Shown here one piece after another: positions 36,019-44,389 of a DNA stretch of 64,000 nt. Each line of letters starts with the position of its first letter. The first letter of the stretch is position 1. The notes under the pieces were generated by a model. The model saw only the letters and a list, made by a program, of their open reading frames with translations. It made no database searches and was not told the DNA's origin. The stretch spans positions 62,001-126,000 of the forward strand of contig NZ_JAIWPG020000001.1 in assembly GCF_020532665.2 (NCBI RefSeq). Reading direction: 5' to 3'. The DNA is from Lelliottia sp. WAP21. Its GTDB lineage: Bacteria; Pseudomonadota; Gammaproteobacteria; Enterobacterales; Enterobacteriaceae. Position numbers and translations under genes: made by a program.

Positions 36019-37037
36019 TGTGCCTCTCCGCGCCCGATGCGTGGGTCAATCCACAGATAGAGCAGATCAACGATCAGATTCACCAGCACATAAGCGAGTG
36101 AAACGACAACGGCAAACCCCATGACGGCCGGAAAATCCAGCGCCTGAATCGAGGTCACCACCCATGCGCCCATCCCGGGCCAGGCAAAGACGGTTTCCGT
36201 TAATACCGCGCCATACAGCAGATCGCCCAGGGCCAGGCCTAGAACGGTAATTGACGGGATCATCGCGTTTGGCAGGGCATAGCGCAAAATGATGTAGGCC
36301 CCCGGCAAACCGCTGGCGCGTGCCGTACGAATATAGTCTTCGCTAAGCTGTTCCAGCATGGCTGAGCGTACCTGACGCGCCACGATCCCCAGATGGACAA
36401 ACGCAAGCGTCAGGGAAGGCAAAATCAGATGCTGCAGCGCATTAAAAAAGACCTCGCCGTTCCCCTCAAGTAGCGCGTCAATAAGATAAAAGCCGGTGAC
36501 ATGCGTGGGTGGGTCGAGCCAGTCATCCAGCCGACCGCCGCCGGGCAGGATCTGCAAGTGACCGTAGAAAAGAACAATGACGCCCAGCCCAAGCCAGAAT
36601 GCCGGGGTGGATATGCCGGTGATGGCCATCAGACGAACCAGATGATCTAGCCAGCGATTGCGGTAGACCGCAGAGAGGATCCCCAGCGGTACGCCGATAA
36701 ATAACGCCAGTACCAGAGAACATAAAGCCAGTTCCAGCGTGGCCGGGAAAAATGCTTTTAGCTCTTCAGCGACGGGGCGTCCGGTACGGATGGACGTGCC
36801 GAGATCGCCATGGGCCAGCGCATCGACATAACGACCAAACTGAACGTACAGGGGCTGATCCAGCCCCAGTTGCTGGCGAATATTTTCCACAATCTCGTCG
36901 CTGGCGCGATCGCCTGCCAGCAGACGCGCAGGGTCGCCCGGGATCATGTGCGAAATAATAAACGTGATGATACAGACGCCTGCGACCACCAGGATAAGTC
37001 CCCAGCAGCGCTGGCGCACAATGCTCCAGAACGTCAT
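36015..37037 (-). CDS. ddpB: DdpB, D,D-dipeptide ABC importer permease
   Basis: A 340-aa DppB-type permease, equal in length to E. coli DdpB, with six helices and the EAA loop RTARASGLPGAYIILRYALP. It is separated from ddpA by 40 bp carrying a strong hairpin and coupled to ddpC by a 4-bp overlap. Confidence 0.9.
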   Translation of the reverse strand: MTFWSIVRQRCWGLILVVAGVCIITFIISHMIPGDPARLLAGDRASDEIVENIRQQLGLDQPLYVQFGRYVDALAHGDLGTSIRTGRPVAEELKAFFPATLELALCSLVLALFIGVPLGILSAVYRNRWLDHLVRLMAITGISTPAFWLGLGVIVLFYGHLQILPGGGRLDDWLDPPTHVTGFYLIDALLEGNGEVFFNALQHLILPSLTLAFVHLGIVARQVRSAMLEQLSEDYIRTARASGLPGAYIILRYALPNAMIPSITVLGLALGDLLYGAVLTETVFAWPGMGAWVVTSIQALDFPAVMGFAVVVSLAYVLVNLIVDLLYLWIDPRIGRGEAQ

Positions 37038-37050
37038 ACGTTTCCCCCTG

Positions 37051-37070
37051 GGCGCCGGATTTCCGGCGCC
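37051..37070 (-). promoter_or_regulatory. Intercistronic hairpin between ddpA and ddpB
   Basis: GGCGCCGGATTTCCGGCGCC is a 20-bp near-complete palindrome with no T-run. Such hairpins after binding-protein genes usually stabilise the upstream mRNA, giving more binding protein than permease. Confidence 0.6.
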
Positions 37071-37077
37071 AACTGGC

Positions 37078-38610
37078 CTACTTGCTCATGGTGTTGATAT
37101 TAAAGACCTGCTCAAGCATCGGATTGAACACAAAGCCTTTGACCTCTTTGTTCATGGCGAGCTGATAGTTTTTCTGGAAAAGATAAACATAGGCCGCTTC
37201 GTCGATCACAATCTTTTGCGCCTGCTGGTAGTATTGGGTGCGTTCAGCCTGGTCAGTGGTTTTCAGCGCACTCTGGAGCAGGCCATCCACCTCTTTGTTT
37301 TCATACCAGGCGCGGTTCCCCGGCAGCCCTTTTTTATCCGACTCAAACCAGTAGTTCATGAACATATAGGGGTCGGCAAAATCCGGGCTCCAGTTACCGA
37401 TCGCGATGTCGTAATCGCCTTTACCCACGCGATCGCGCATTGTTGCATTCGCCAGTTTTTCCAGCTTCACGTTTATTCCCAGCTTGCCAAGGCTGGCCTG
37501 GGTAGAAAGGGCGATCGGCTCCCAGTTCGGGTCGTTATCGGAATAGAGGAAGGTCAGGCTTGCCGGTTTGTCTTTCACTTTTTCGAGCGCCGCTTTTGCT
37601 TTTGCCTCGTCAAAGCGGTATTGCATCGCGGTGGCATCATAGCCCCACATGCCATCAGGGATCGGGCCGCGCATCTGTTTACCGTTACCGCTGAGGATAC
37701 CTTTCACCATGCCGTTGTAATCGGTCGCCCAGGAGACGGCACGACGTAAATCGACCTGCGTCATCGGCCCCTTGCTGTTGTTGAGATACAGGTAGGTCAC
37801 ACGCAGAGAGGGATATTCCGCCACGTTCACCTTGCCTTCCTGTTTCAGGGCCGTCAGTTGATCCACGGGCAGGGCATCAGCAATATCCAGATCGCCGCGA
37901 GAAAGCTGCAGGCGACGCGATGCGCTTTCACCAATGATTTTAACCGAGACGCGTTTGAAGTGCGGTTTATCACCCGCCCAGTGGGGATTGGGCACCAGAA
38001 TCAGCTGCTGGCCTTTCTGCCAGCTTTTCAGCATAAAGGGACCCGAACCCGCGGTATGTTGTGCCAGGAAGCCGCGCGCATCGTCTGCCGCGTTTGCTTT
38101 GAGTACCGCAGGGTTGATAATCGACGCGCCATCGTTTGCCAGGGTATAGAGGAACGGCGCAAACGGCTGATTCAGCGTAAATTTGACCGTATGGGCATCG
38201 ATGGCCTCGATTTTAAGATCCTTAGGAAACGCCTCAGCCGGACCCTGACTGATTTTCAGCAAGCGCTCAAAAGACTGCTTGACCGCGTCGGCAGTCACCG
38301 GCGAACCATCGGCAAACATCGCGTTGTCTTTAAGCGTAAAGGTCCACTCTTTTTGATCGTCAGAGGCTTTCCATCCCGTCGCTAAATCGCCTTCCACGTC
38401 CGTGGTGCCTGGCTTGTACTGCACCAGCCGTTGATAGGCCGGATAAGTTACCGTCCAGTCATTGTTATCAATGGTCACGGCAGGATCCAGCGTTTGCGGG
38501 TCGGCTGCTTTACCAATAACTAACATATCTTTTGGCACCGCAGCTAACGCAACGGAGGTGCTCATAACAAGGGCGGAGGCGATAAGCGTAGTGAGAAACG
38601 TTTTTTTCAT
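37078..38610 (-). CDS. ddpA: DdpA, D,D-dipeptide periplasmic binding protein
   Basis: A 510-aa cluster C binding protein (DppA/OppA type). The signal peptide ends VALA-AVPKDML (near residue 23). The hallmark GKAADPQTLDPAVTIDNND follows. It lies 15 bp after ddpX. In E. coli DdpA serves uptake of D-Ala-D-Ala released from cell walls; conserved synteny with DdpX supports that here. Confidence 0.9.
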   Translation of the reverse strand: MKKTFLTTLIASALVMSTSVALAAVPKDMLVIGKAADPQTLDPAVTIDNNDWTVTYPAYQRLVQYKPGTTDVEGDLATGWKASDDQKEWTFTLKDNAMFADGSPVTADAVKQSFERLLKISQGPAEAFPKDLKIEAIDAHTVKFTLNQPFAPFLYTLANDGASIINPAVLKANAADDARGFLAQHTAGSGPFMLKSWQKGQQLILVPNPHWAGDKPHFKRVSVKIIGESASRRLQLSRGDLDIADALPVDQLTALKQEGKVNVAEYPSLRVTYLYLNNSKGPMTQVDLRRAVSWATDYNGMVKGILSGNGKQMRGPIPDGMWGYDATAMQYRFDEAKAKAALEKVKDKPASLTFLYSDNDPNWEPIALSTQASLGKLGINVKLEKLANATMRDRVGKGDYDIAIGNWSPDFADPYMFMNYWFESDKKGLPGNRAWYENKEVDGLLQSALKTTDQAERTQYYQQAQKIVIDEAAYVYLFQKNYQLAMNKEVKGFVFNPMLEQVFNINTMSK

Positions 38611-38625
38611 GGCCGTGCTCCAGAG

Positions 38626-39201
38626 TTAAAGGGAGGTGTGCTGGGATGAAAAACAGGCAAAACGATCGTCAAGGAGCGGATAGCTGGCCGCGCCGGGTAA
38701 TTCAAAGTGCCACCATTCACTGGTGATGCCGACAAAACCCGCGCCAAACATAATCGCGTTGAGCAACAAACGATTACGCTGGGCGTCAGGCGGTACGGAG
38801 GGGTGGTATTGATGTGAACGGTCATGCATTTCATCGAAGCCCGCCCCCATATCCAGCACCTTTCCGCTTTCATCTGTCAGGGTGACGTCAATCGCCGTGC
38901 CGCGACTGTGGTTCGAACCAATCGACACATCAACGACGTACTGGGGATCGGGACACGCCTGCCACAGTTGCGCCTGCGCCTGTTGCGGGCGGTAGGCGTC
39001 ATAGACCACAAGCCTGAGACCGGCGAGCGAGGCGATACCGATCGCTTTTGCCAGCGCGGTGATGGCGTCGGGATGTAATAAGCACAACGCTTCCTGATAA
39101 ATCGGCTGACCGGTGATGTTGTCTGCCGTGGCGTATTTCAGGTCGATATGCAGTGCGGGAAAGGTTTTCGCCACATCCACCAGGTGACACTCTTCAGGCA
39201 T
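38626..39201 (-). CDS. ddpX: DdpX, D-alanyl-D-alanine dipeptidase
   Basis: A 191-aa zinc dipeptidase of the VanX family (M15D). Metal and catalytic residues are visible: SNHSRGTAIDVTL (His and Asp ligands) and SEWWHFE (catalytic Glu, His ligand). It hydrolyses D-Ala-D-Ala to D-alanine, letting cells use it as carbon and nitrogen source. It starts 11 bp after the regulator gene, and ddpA follows 15 bp later, so all are one operon. Confidence 0.94.
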   Translation of the reverse strand: MPEECHLVDVAKTFPALHIDLKYATADNITGQPIYQEALCLLHPDAITALAKAIGIASLAGLRLVVYDAYRPQQAQAQLWQACPDPQYVVDVSIGSNHSRGTAIDVTLTDESGKVLDMGAGFDEMHDRSHQYHPSVPPDAQRNRLLLNAIMFGAGFVGITSEWWHFELPGAASYPLLDDRFACFSSQHTSL

Positions 39202-39212
39202 AGCTACGCTCC

Positions 39213-40079
39213 TTAGCGTTCAAATTGACCAAACTCTTGCTGTAATTGTCGGTTTGCTGCCAGGCGGACGGGAAGGGTTTCCCCCAATGCGTCAACCACC
39301 TCGGACAGCAGCAGGTTAAACAGGCAACTCACCGGTGCCAGCGAATCCCAGAAATGCCCGGTATCCGTTTTCACCTGTAATAAATCGATAGGGTAATCGC
39401 GGGCCCAGGGACACCAGATATCGGTGATAAGCGCCATCGGGATCGCTTTCTCACTGGCGACGCGACAATACTGTCGGGCTATTGCCGAGTAAGCGCGGGT
39501 ATCGGTCAGCACGACATAAGGATGGGCGCATTCAGAATTCAGCGACTCGACCCAGCTGCCGGACAACCCTTCGGAATAACTGACGCGGGGGCGCAAATAT
39601 TCGAGATGGCTGAAAAAAGCGTTAGCAATGCCGCGTGTCGACTGGATGCCCAGGACAAAAACGGTCTCTGCATGGGTCAGCTGATAAACGATGCGCTGGA
39701 ATACGGCACTTTGCGCCAGGTGATAAACATGCTGGATGGCGTCAACTTCCAGTGACAGCGATTGTTGTGCACGGTCTGAGAGGGCACGTTGCTGCTGCCA
39801 TGAATCGAGTCGCTCGTTCATTCCCCAGGGTTGATAAACCGTCTGGGGCAGATCGCGCAGGCTCTTTTTAGCGTCTTCCAGATTGCGATAGCCCAGCTTG
39901 CGCAGAAATCGGCCCACCGTAATGCCGCTGGTTCCGGTGATAAAGGCCACGCTTTCCGCGGTTTCAAACGGGATTAACATGGCATTGGCCTGCATCCAGC
40001 TGGCGACGCGCTTTTCGCTGGGCGTGAGCTGGCTAAAGGTGCTTTCGATTCTGTTGAGCAGTTCCGGTTGTATCGTCAT
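39213..40079 (-). CDS. MurR/RpiR-family regulator at the head of the ddp operon
   Basis: A 288-aa regulator with an N-terminal RpiR HTH (about residues 1-77, SVAFITGTSGITVGRFLRKLG) and a C-terminal SIS sugar-phosphate-binding domain (about 115-265). It is absent from the E. coli ddp locus. The ligand is likely a phosphosugar or cell-wall metabolite; the SIS domain makes muramic or uronic sugar derivatives reasonable guesses. It is transcribed from the sigma-54-type promoter just upstream. Confidence 0.82.
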   Translation of the reverse strand: MTIQPELLNRIESTFSQLTPSEKRVASWMQANAMLIPFETAESVAFITGTSGITVGRFLRKLGYRNLEDAKKSLRDLPQTVYQPWGMNERLDSWQQQRALSDRAQQSLSLEVDAIQHVYHLAQSAVFQRIVYQLTHAETVFVLGIQSTRGIANAFFSHLEYLRPRVSYSEGLSGSWVESLNSECAHPYVVLTDTRAYSAIARQYCRVASEKAIPMALITDIWCPWARDYPIDLLQVKTDTGHFWDSLAPVSCLFNLLLSEVVDALGETLPVRLAANRQLQQEFGQFER

Positions 40080-40135
40080 GCCGCCTCGCTGTTAACAGGC
40101 TGTCATCTCGGGTTTTACTGTTACCGGACTAACAA

Positions 40136-40151
40136 TGCACGACGCGTGCCA
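40136..40151 (-). promoter_or_regulatory. Sigma-54 promoter of the rpiR-ddp operon
   Basis: On the minus strand TGGCACGCGTCGTGCA matches the sigma-54 -24/-12 consensus TGGCACG-N4-TTGCA with one mismatch; GG and GC are exactly 10 bp apart. The start would be near 40125, 45 bp before the regulator ATG. E. coli ddp is sigma-54/NtrC dependent, which supports the call. Confidence 0.8.
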
Positions 40152-40213
40152 TCTACACGGAGCGCGCATTTTCGCCTTCGATGTTAAATATCGGTAATAA
40201 GAAATTAACTTTC

Positions 40214-40250
40214 GCACAACATTTGTGCAGCGTAGTGCACTTTTGGTGCA
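40214..40250. promoter_or_regulatory. NtrC enhancer-like sites upstream of the sigma-54 promoter
   Basis: GCACAACATTTGTGC (40214-40228) fits the NtrC pattern GCAC-N7-GTGC. TGCACTTTTGGTGCA (40236-40250) has the same arms but a 5-bp spacer. Centres are 22 bp (two turns) apart, at about -96 and -118 from the predicted start, the usual enhancer distance. Confidence 0.65.
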
Positions 40251-40338
40251 GAGGGAGGAGGGAATGATGAATACGTCAGAGCCTTCACACTTTTACGCTA
40301 CTATAGGGGCCATTTTTGCGTGTAGAGGGAAAAGCGAC

Positions 40339-41835
40339 ATGGCTAATTTGCCGTGGCGGATGAGTTTGCGCCTGTTGTCTGTAGTGAAAAAAGGGGCGCT
40401 GGTGCTGGGAATACTCCTTGCGATACTGTTGGTCGTGCGTATCTATGCCTCGCAACAGGGCCCGGCGTTACAGCCCTGGCATACCTGGCACGGTGAGGAG
40501 ATGAGCGCCCGGGAAATAGACAAGGCCAGCTTTGCAGAGTATCAGACGCAGGAGCAGCGTATTTTCCGCGACATGCAGCAGGAGGTCACCGCTAAACTGA
40601 CGCCAGAAACCCATACGCCAGTCAATCGTTACTGGGAGCAAAGCCTCGTCTATCCTGAAAAATTCAGGCACAACTGGAATCACTCGTTTGTATTGATGCC
40701 AAAAGGACAGCCGAAAGGCGCCGTGGTATTGCTCCATGGTCTGACGGACTCACCCTATAGCGTGAAGAGTCTGGCCATGAATTATCAGCAGCATGGGTTT
40801 GTTGCCGTGGTGCCCCGTCTGCCGGGACACGGCACGGCGCCGGGTGCGTTGACCGACGTGAGCTGGGAGGCGTGGCTTGCAACAACGCGTCTGGCCGTGC
40901 GTGAAGCAACGCGCCTGACGGGGGAAAATGTGCCGCTGCATCTGGTGGGATACTCCAACGGCGGGGCGCTGGCCATGAAATTTGCTCTCGACGCGCTTTC
41001 CGAGCCGACCTTGCGTAAACCTCAGCAAATTGTGCTGCTTTCGCCAATGATCGGCGTTACTGCCTTTGCCCGTTTCGCTGGCCTGGCGGGGATCCCCGCT
41101 ATGCTGCCGGCGTTTGCCAAATCAGCCTGGCTCAGTATTTCTCCGGAGTATAATCCCTTTAAATATAACTCCTTCCCGGTGAATGCCGCTCGTCAGTCAT
41201 GGTTGCTGACCAAATCATTACAGCAGCAGATGAGTGAAGCTGTGCGCCACAATCAACTCAACGGTCTTGCGCCCATCCTGACCTTCCAGTCGATCATGGA
41301 TTCTACGGTCAGTACCCGCGCGGTGGTCAATACCCTTTATAATGAGCTACCGGCGAACGGCAGCGAACTGGTGATCGTGGATATTAATCAGGCTGCCAGT
41401 TTCCGGCCCCTGTTCAGGCCTGCCACTTACGATGCGGTTAACGCGCTTCTGCCGCCCGCACCGCGCCGCTACACAACAACGGTGATCACCAATGCCTCGC
41501 CCGCAACGTTGGATACCGTTGCGCGGACGACCCCCGCGGGGGAGCAGAGCGAAAGGGTCTCACCGCTGGCCACACCGTATCCCGCCGATCTCTTTTCGCT
41601 GTCGCATGTGGCCATTCCGTTCCCCCTGACGGACGATCTTTACGGAAGTCGGCCTCTGGATCCGCACCATTACGGCATTAACCTTGGGACACTCTCGCTG
41701 CGCGGAGAAACCTCCGTCCTGGTGGTGAGCATGGATTCGCTGATGCGCGTCACCTCGAATCCGTTTTATGAGGATATGGTATCGCGTATCAACCAGCATC
41801 TTCCGCCAGTTTCCCCTGACACGGATAAACCCTGA
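40339..41835 (+). CDS. Membrane-anchored alpha/beta hydrolase (lipase/esterase type)
   Basis: A 498-aa protein. One N-terminal transmembrane helix (about residues 17-37, GALVLGILLAILLVVRIYAS) is followed by an alpha/beta-hydrolase domain with oxyanion segment VVLLHGLTDSPYS and nucleophile elbow GYSNGG. I chose ATG 40339 (MANLPWRMSL) after AGAGGGAA. Readings from 40225 start inside the NtrC site. Substrate unknown. It is divergent from the ddp operon and probably not part of it. Confidence 0.78.
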   Translation: MANLPWRMSLRLLSVVKKGALVLGILLAILLVVRIYASQQGPALQPWHTWHGEEMSAREIDKASFAEYQTQEQRIFRDMQQEVTAKLTPETHTPVNRYWEQSLVYPEKFRHNWNHSFVLMPKGQPKGAVVLLHGLTDSPYSVKSLAMNYQQHGFVAVVPRLPGHGTAPGALTDVSWEAWLATTRLAVREATRLTGENVPLHLVGYSNGGALAMKFALDALSEPTLRKPQQIVLLSPMIGVTAFARFAGLAGIPAMLPAFAKSAWLSISPEYNPFKYNSFPVNAARQSWLLTKSLQQQMSEAVRHNQLNGLAPILTFQSIMDSTVSTRAVVNTLYNELPANGSELVIVDINQAASFRPLFRPATYDAVNALLPPAPRRYTTTVITNASPATLDTVARTTPAGEQSERVSPLATPYPADLFSLSHVAIPFPLTDDLYGSRPLDPHHYGINLGTLSLRGETSVLVVSMDSLMRVTSNPFYEDMVSRINQHLPPVSPDTDKP

Positions 41836-42030
41836 ATAGTGCTTCCCGCGGATAACGGGCTTTTATCCGCGAGAGGAGATGCAGAAACGGCTACGCGGAG
41901 AATAAGCGCAAAATACATTCACAAGGCTAATCATTGCGCGGGCAGACAGGAAAGCAGAGACTTGAAACGATAACCATTGGTGATGATCACAAAGTATGTT
42001 AAACAATAGTTTATAAATGTAATCATCATT

Positions 42031-43260
42031 ATGGGTCTCTTTGCTGTGCTTACCACTCTCATTTATCGAAGCCAGTTAAATACATCCTGTAAATCTATTG
42101 GCCTCGAAGCCATTATTGAAAAAGCGAAACGCCGCAACAGTGAATTAGGGATTACCGGTATTCTGCTGTTTAACGGCGTCGACTTTCTGCAAATTCTGGA
42201 AGGCGCAGAAGAGAGCGTCATACCGCTTTTTCATAGAATCCGCGAAGATAAACGCCATCAGGGTGTTGTTGAGCTCATGCGTGACTATGGGCCAAGACGG
42301 CGCTTTGATAATGTCGGGATGATATTGTTCGATCTGCGGGTCGATACGCCGCGGTCGGTACTGGAAAGGGTCCTGCGCTATAGCAAACTTGACAGTTATC
42401 TGACGTCGGACGATCGGGTCTTTAAATTCATTCAGACCTATATTACCCGGCCAAAACCCCAGACGATAAAGGGTACGTTATTCTCCTCCGGGGACTGGCA
42501 GCTTGAAGCCGAACAGGCTCCCTTTGATAAAAGCCTCCCTTTGCAACCAAACCAGCCCTGCCAGTTTGCGTTCCAGCCCATTGTAGAGCCTTCTGAAGGG
42601 AAAATTACCTCGATTGAAGCGCTTATCCGTGGCAACGACGGTGGCAGTCCTGAGCAATTCTTTAAGGCCATTTCATCCGAAGATATCTACAAAATCGATC
42701 TTGAGACGAAAGCCTGGGCCTTTTCTCTGGCCGAAAAGATTGGCATTGGCGATCATAAAATTGCGATCAATCTGTTACCCATGTCGCTGGTCAATGTTCC
42801 CGATGCGGTAGAGTTTCTGGTCGATCAAATCGGCAAATATCATCTGTTACCTGAGCAGGTCGTTATTGAGGTGACGGAAAATGAGATCATTTCTGGTTTT
42901 CATCAGTTTCATAGCGCCATTAAGCAGTTGCGTGCGGCAGGTATTGGTCTGGCAATTGATGATTTTGGCTCAGGTTATGCGGGTCTTTCGTTGCTGACGC
43001 GTTTCCAGCCGGACAAGCTTAAAATAGATCGGGAAATTATCAGCAATATCCATCTGAGCGGGCCGAAGCAGGCGATAGTGAAATCGATCGTCAGCTGCTG
43101 TACCGATCTGGAAATTACGCTGGTGGCAGAAGGTATCGAAAAACTGGAAGAGTGGTACTGGCTGGAATCAGCCGGGATTAAACGTTTTCAGGGGTTTTTA
43201 TTTGCCCGTCCTCAGCTTAACGGTGTTGGACAGATCCACTGGCCGCGTCCCGCCTGTTAG
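42031..43260 (+). CDS. BLUF-EAL blue-light-regulated cyclic-di-GMP phosphodiesterase (BlrP1-like)
   Basis: A 409-aa protein with an N-terminal BLUF flavin domain (about residues 7-100; LTTLIYRS carries the FAD-contacting Tyr, GITGILLFNG follows) and a C-terminal EAL domain (about 165-405). EAL catalytic motifs are intact: EALIRG, INLLP, EVTENE, DDFGSGY, DKLKIDRE, AEGIE and QGFLFARP. As I recall, E. coli BluF has lost several of these, whereas Klebsiella BlrP1 keeps them, so this one is predicted to hydrolyse c-di-GMP in light. The start is uncertain: ATG 42031 lacks a good SD, and GTG 42046 gives the usual family N-terminus. Confidence 0.88.
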   Translation: MGLFAVLTTLIYRSQLNTSCKSIGLEAIIEKAKRRNSELGITGILLFNGVDFLQILEGAEESVIPLFHRIREDKRHQGVVELMRDYGPRRRFDNVGMILFDLRVDTPRSVLERVLRYSKLDSYLTSDDRVFKFIQTYITRPKPQTIKGTLFSSGDWQLEAEQAPFDKSLPLQPNQPCQFAFQPIVEPSEGKITSIEALIRGNDGGSPEQFFKAISSEDIYKIDLETKAWAFSLAEKIGIGDHKIAINLLPMSLVNVPDAVEFLVDQIGKYHLLPEQVVIEVTENEIISGFHQFHSAIKQLRAAGIGLAIDDFGSGYAGLSLLTRFQPDKLKIDREIISNIHLSGPKQAIVKSIVSCCTDLEITLVAEGIEKLEEWYWLESAGIKRFQGFLFARPQLNGVGQIHWPRPAC

Positions 43261-43290
43261 CGACGCCTCCCGCAATCGCAATAAAGAAGA

Positions 43291-43315
43291 CGGCAGGGGA
43301 AACCTGCCGTTTTTT
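43291..43315 (+). terminator. Intrinsic terminator of the BLUF-EAL gene
   Basis: CGGCAGG (43291-43297), loop GGAAA, CCTGCCG (43303-43309), then six T. The convergent SDR gene stops immediately beyond it. Confidence 0.88.
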
Positions 43316-43316
43316 A

Positions 43317-44201
43317 TCAGGCAACGCCGGTACCGCCATCAGAGCACCAGACCTGACCCGATGCAAAGGAGCAGGTGTCTGAGGCAAAGAGCACGTAGAG
43401 CGGGGCGATTTCAACAGGCTGACCGGGACGACCCAGCGGGGTATCCTGACCAAACTGCTGTACCTTCTCCTGCGGCTGACCGCCACTGGATTGCAACGGG
43501 GTCCAGTATGGACCTGGCGCAACGGCGTTGACCCGGATCCCACGTGGACCCAACTGTTTTGCCAGCGATTTGGTAAAGGCCACGTTACACGCTTTGGTCT
43601 GGGCGTAGTCCACCAGAATTTCGCTCGGCTTGAAGGCCTGGACAGAAGAGGTATTAATAATCACCGCCCCTTCCTTTAAATGTCGCAGCGCGGCCTTGGT
43701 GATCCAGAACGGGGCGTAGACGTTGGTTTTGAAGGTGGCGTCAAAGTCGGCAGTCGTCAGATCTTCAATCGCATGGCAATACTGCTGCCGCCCGGCGTTA
43801 TTGACCAGAATATCCAGCCCGCCCAAGGCAGTGACCGCTTTTTCAACGAGCGTATCGCAGAACGACTCCACGCGGATGTCACCCGGAATGGCAACGGCAG
43901 TCCGTCCTTCCGCCTGTATCAGCGCGATGACCGATGCCGCATCGGACTCTTCTTCGGGTAAATAACCAATTGCCACATCCGCACCTTCACGGGCATAGGC
44001 AATCGCCACGGCGCGACCGATCCCGGAGTCACCGCCCGTAATCAGGGCTTTTTTCCCTGCCAGTTTTCCTGAACCGATATAGCTGGTTTCACCGTGATCG
44101 GGTAAGGGTTTCATCTCTGATGCCAGCCCTGGCGGCTGTTGCGGTTGTTCAACAAAGGGGGGGCGAGGATAGTGCAGTGTCGGGTGTTTCTCTGTTGTCA
44201 T
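43317..44201 (-). CDS. Short-chain dehydrogenase/reductase (YghA-type)
   Basis: A 294-aa SDR with an N-terminal extension typical of the YghA/GsiB-like stress group. The NAD(P) motif is TGGDSGIGRA (near residue 56), then NNAG, catalytic Ser in INTSSVQ and YAQTK (Tyr-x3-Lys). Substrate unknown; members are often osmotic- or general-stress-induced, and the neighbouring treZ-treY genes fit that theme. Confidence 0.85.
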   Translation of the reverse strand: MTTEKHPTLHYPRPPFVEQPQQPPGLASEMKPLPDHGETSYIGSGKLAGKKALITGGDSGIGRAVAIAYAREGADVAIGYLPEEESDAASVIALIQAEGRTAVAIPGDIRVESFCDTLVEKAVTALGGLDILVNNAGRQQYCHAIEDLTTADFDATFKTNVYAPFWITKAALRHLKEGAVIINTSSVQAFKPSEILVDYAQTKACNVAFTKSLAKQLGPRGIRVNAVAPGPYWTPLQSSGGQPQEKVQQFGQDTPLGRPGQPVEIAPLYVLFASDTCSFASGQVWCSDGGTGVA

Positions 44202-44389
44202 ACCGGCCTCCTGATTAATCGAAACTTAAGCTTAGTCACAAAAATCACCCTCCACGTTGAAAAACGTCAAAATTAAGAATCCAACCTGGTCACAGCGTGA
44301 TGACGCCCTTTCGCCCCCTCAAATATCACGGTCTGGTCTAAGCTTGTTCTTCGTAACTACCTTGGTTATCGGTGAAATGAGGGAACAGA

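Noticed and set aside
40137..40149. GCACGACGCGTGC as an RpiR operator
   Set aside because: The same bases are better explained as the core of a sigma-54 -24/-12 promoter with correct GG-N10-GC spacing.
40225..40338. Longer N-terminus for the alpha/beta hydrolase
   Set aside because: It starts within the NtrC-like site, adds a hydrophilic stretch before the membrane anchor, and a better SD-ATG exists at 40339.
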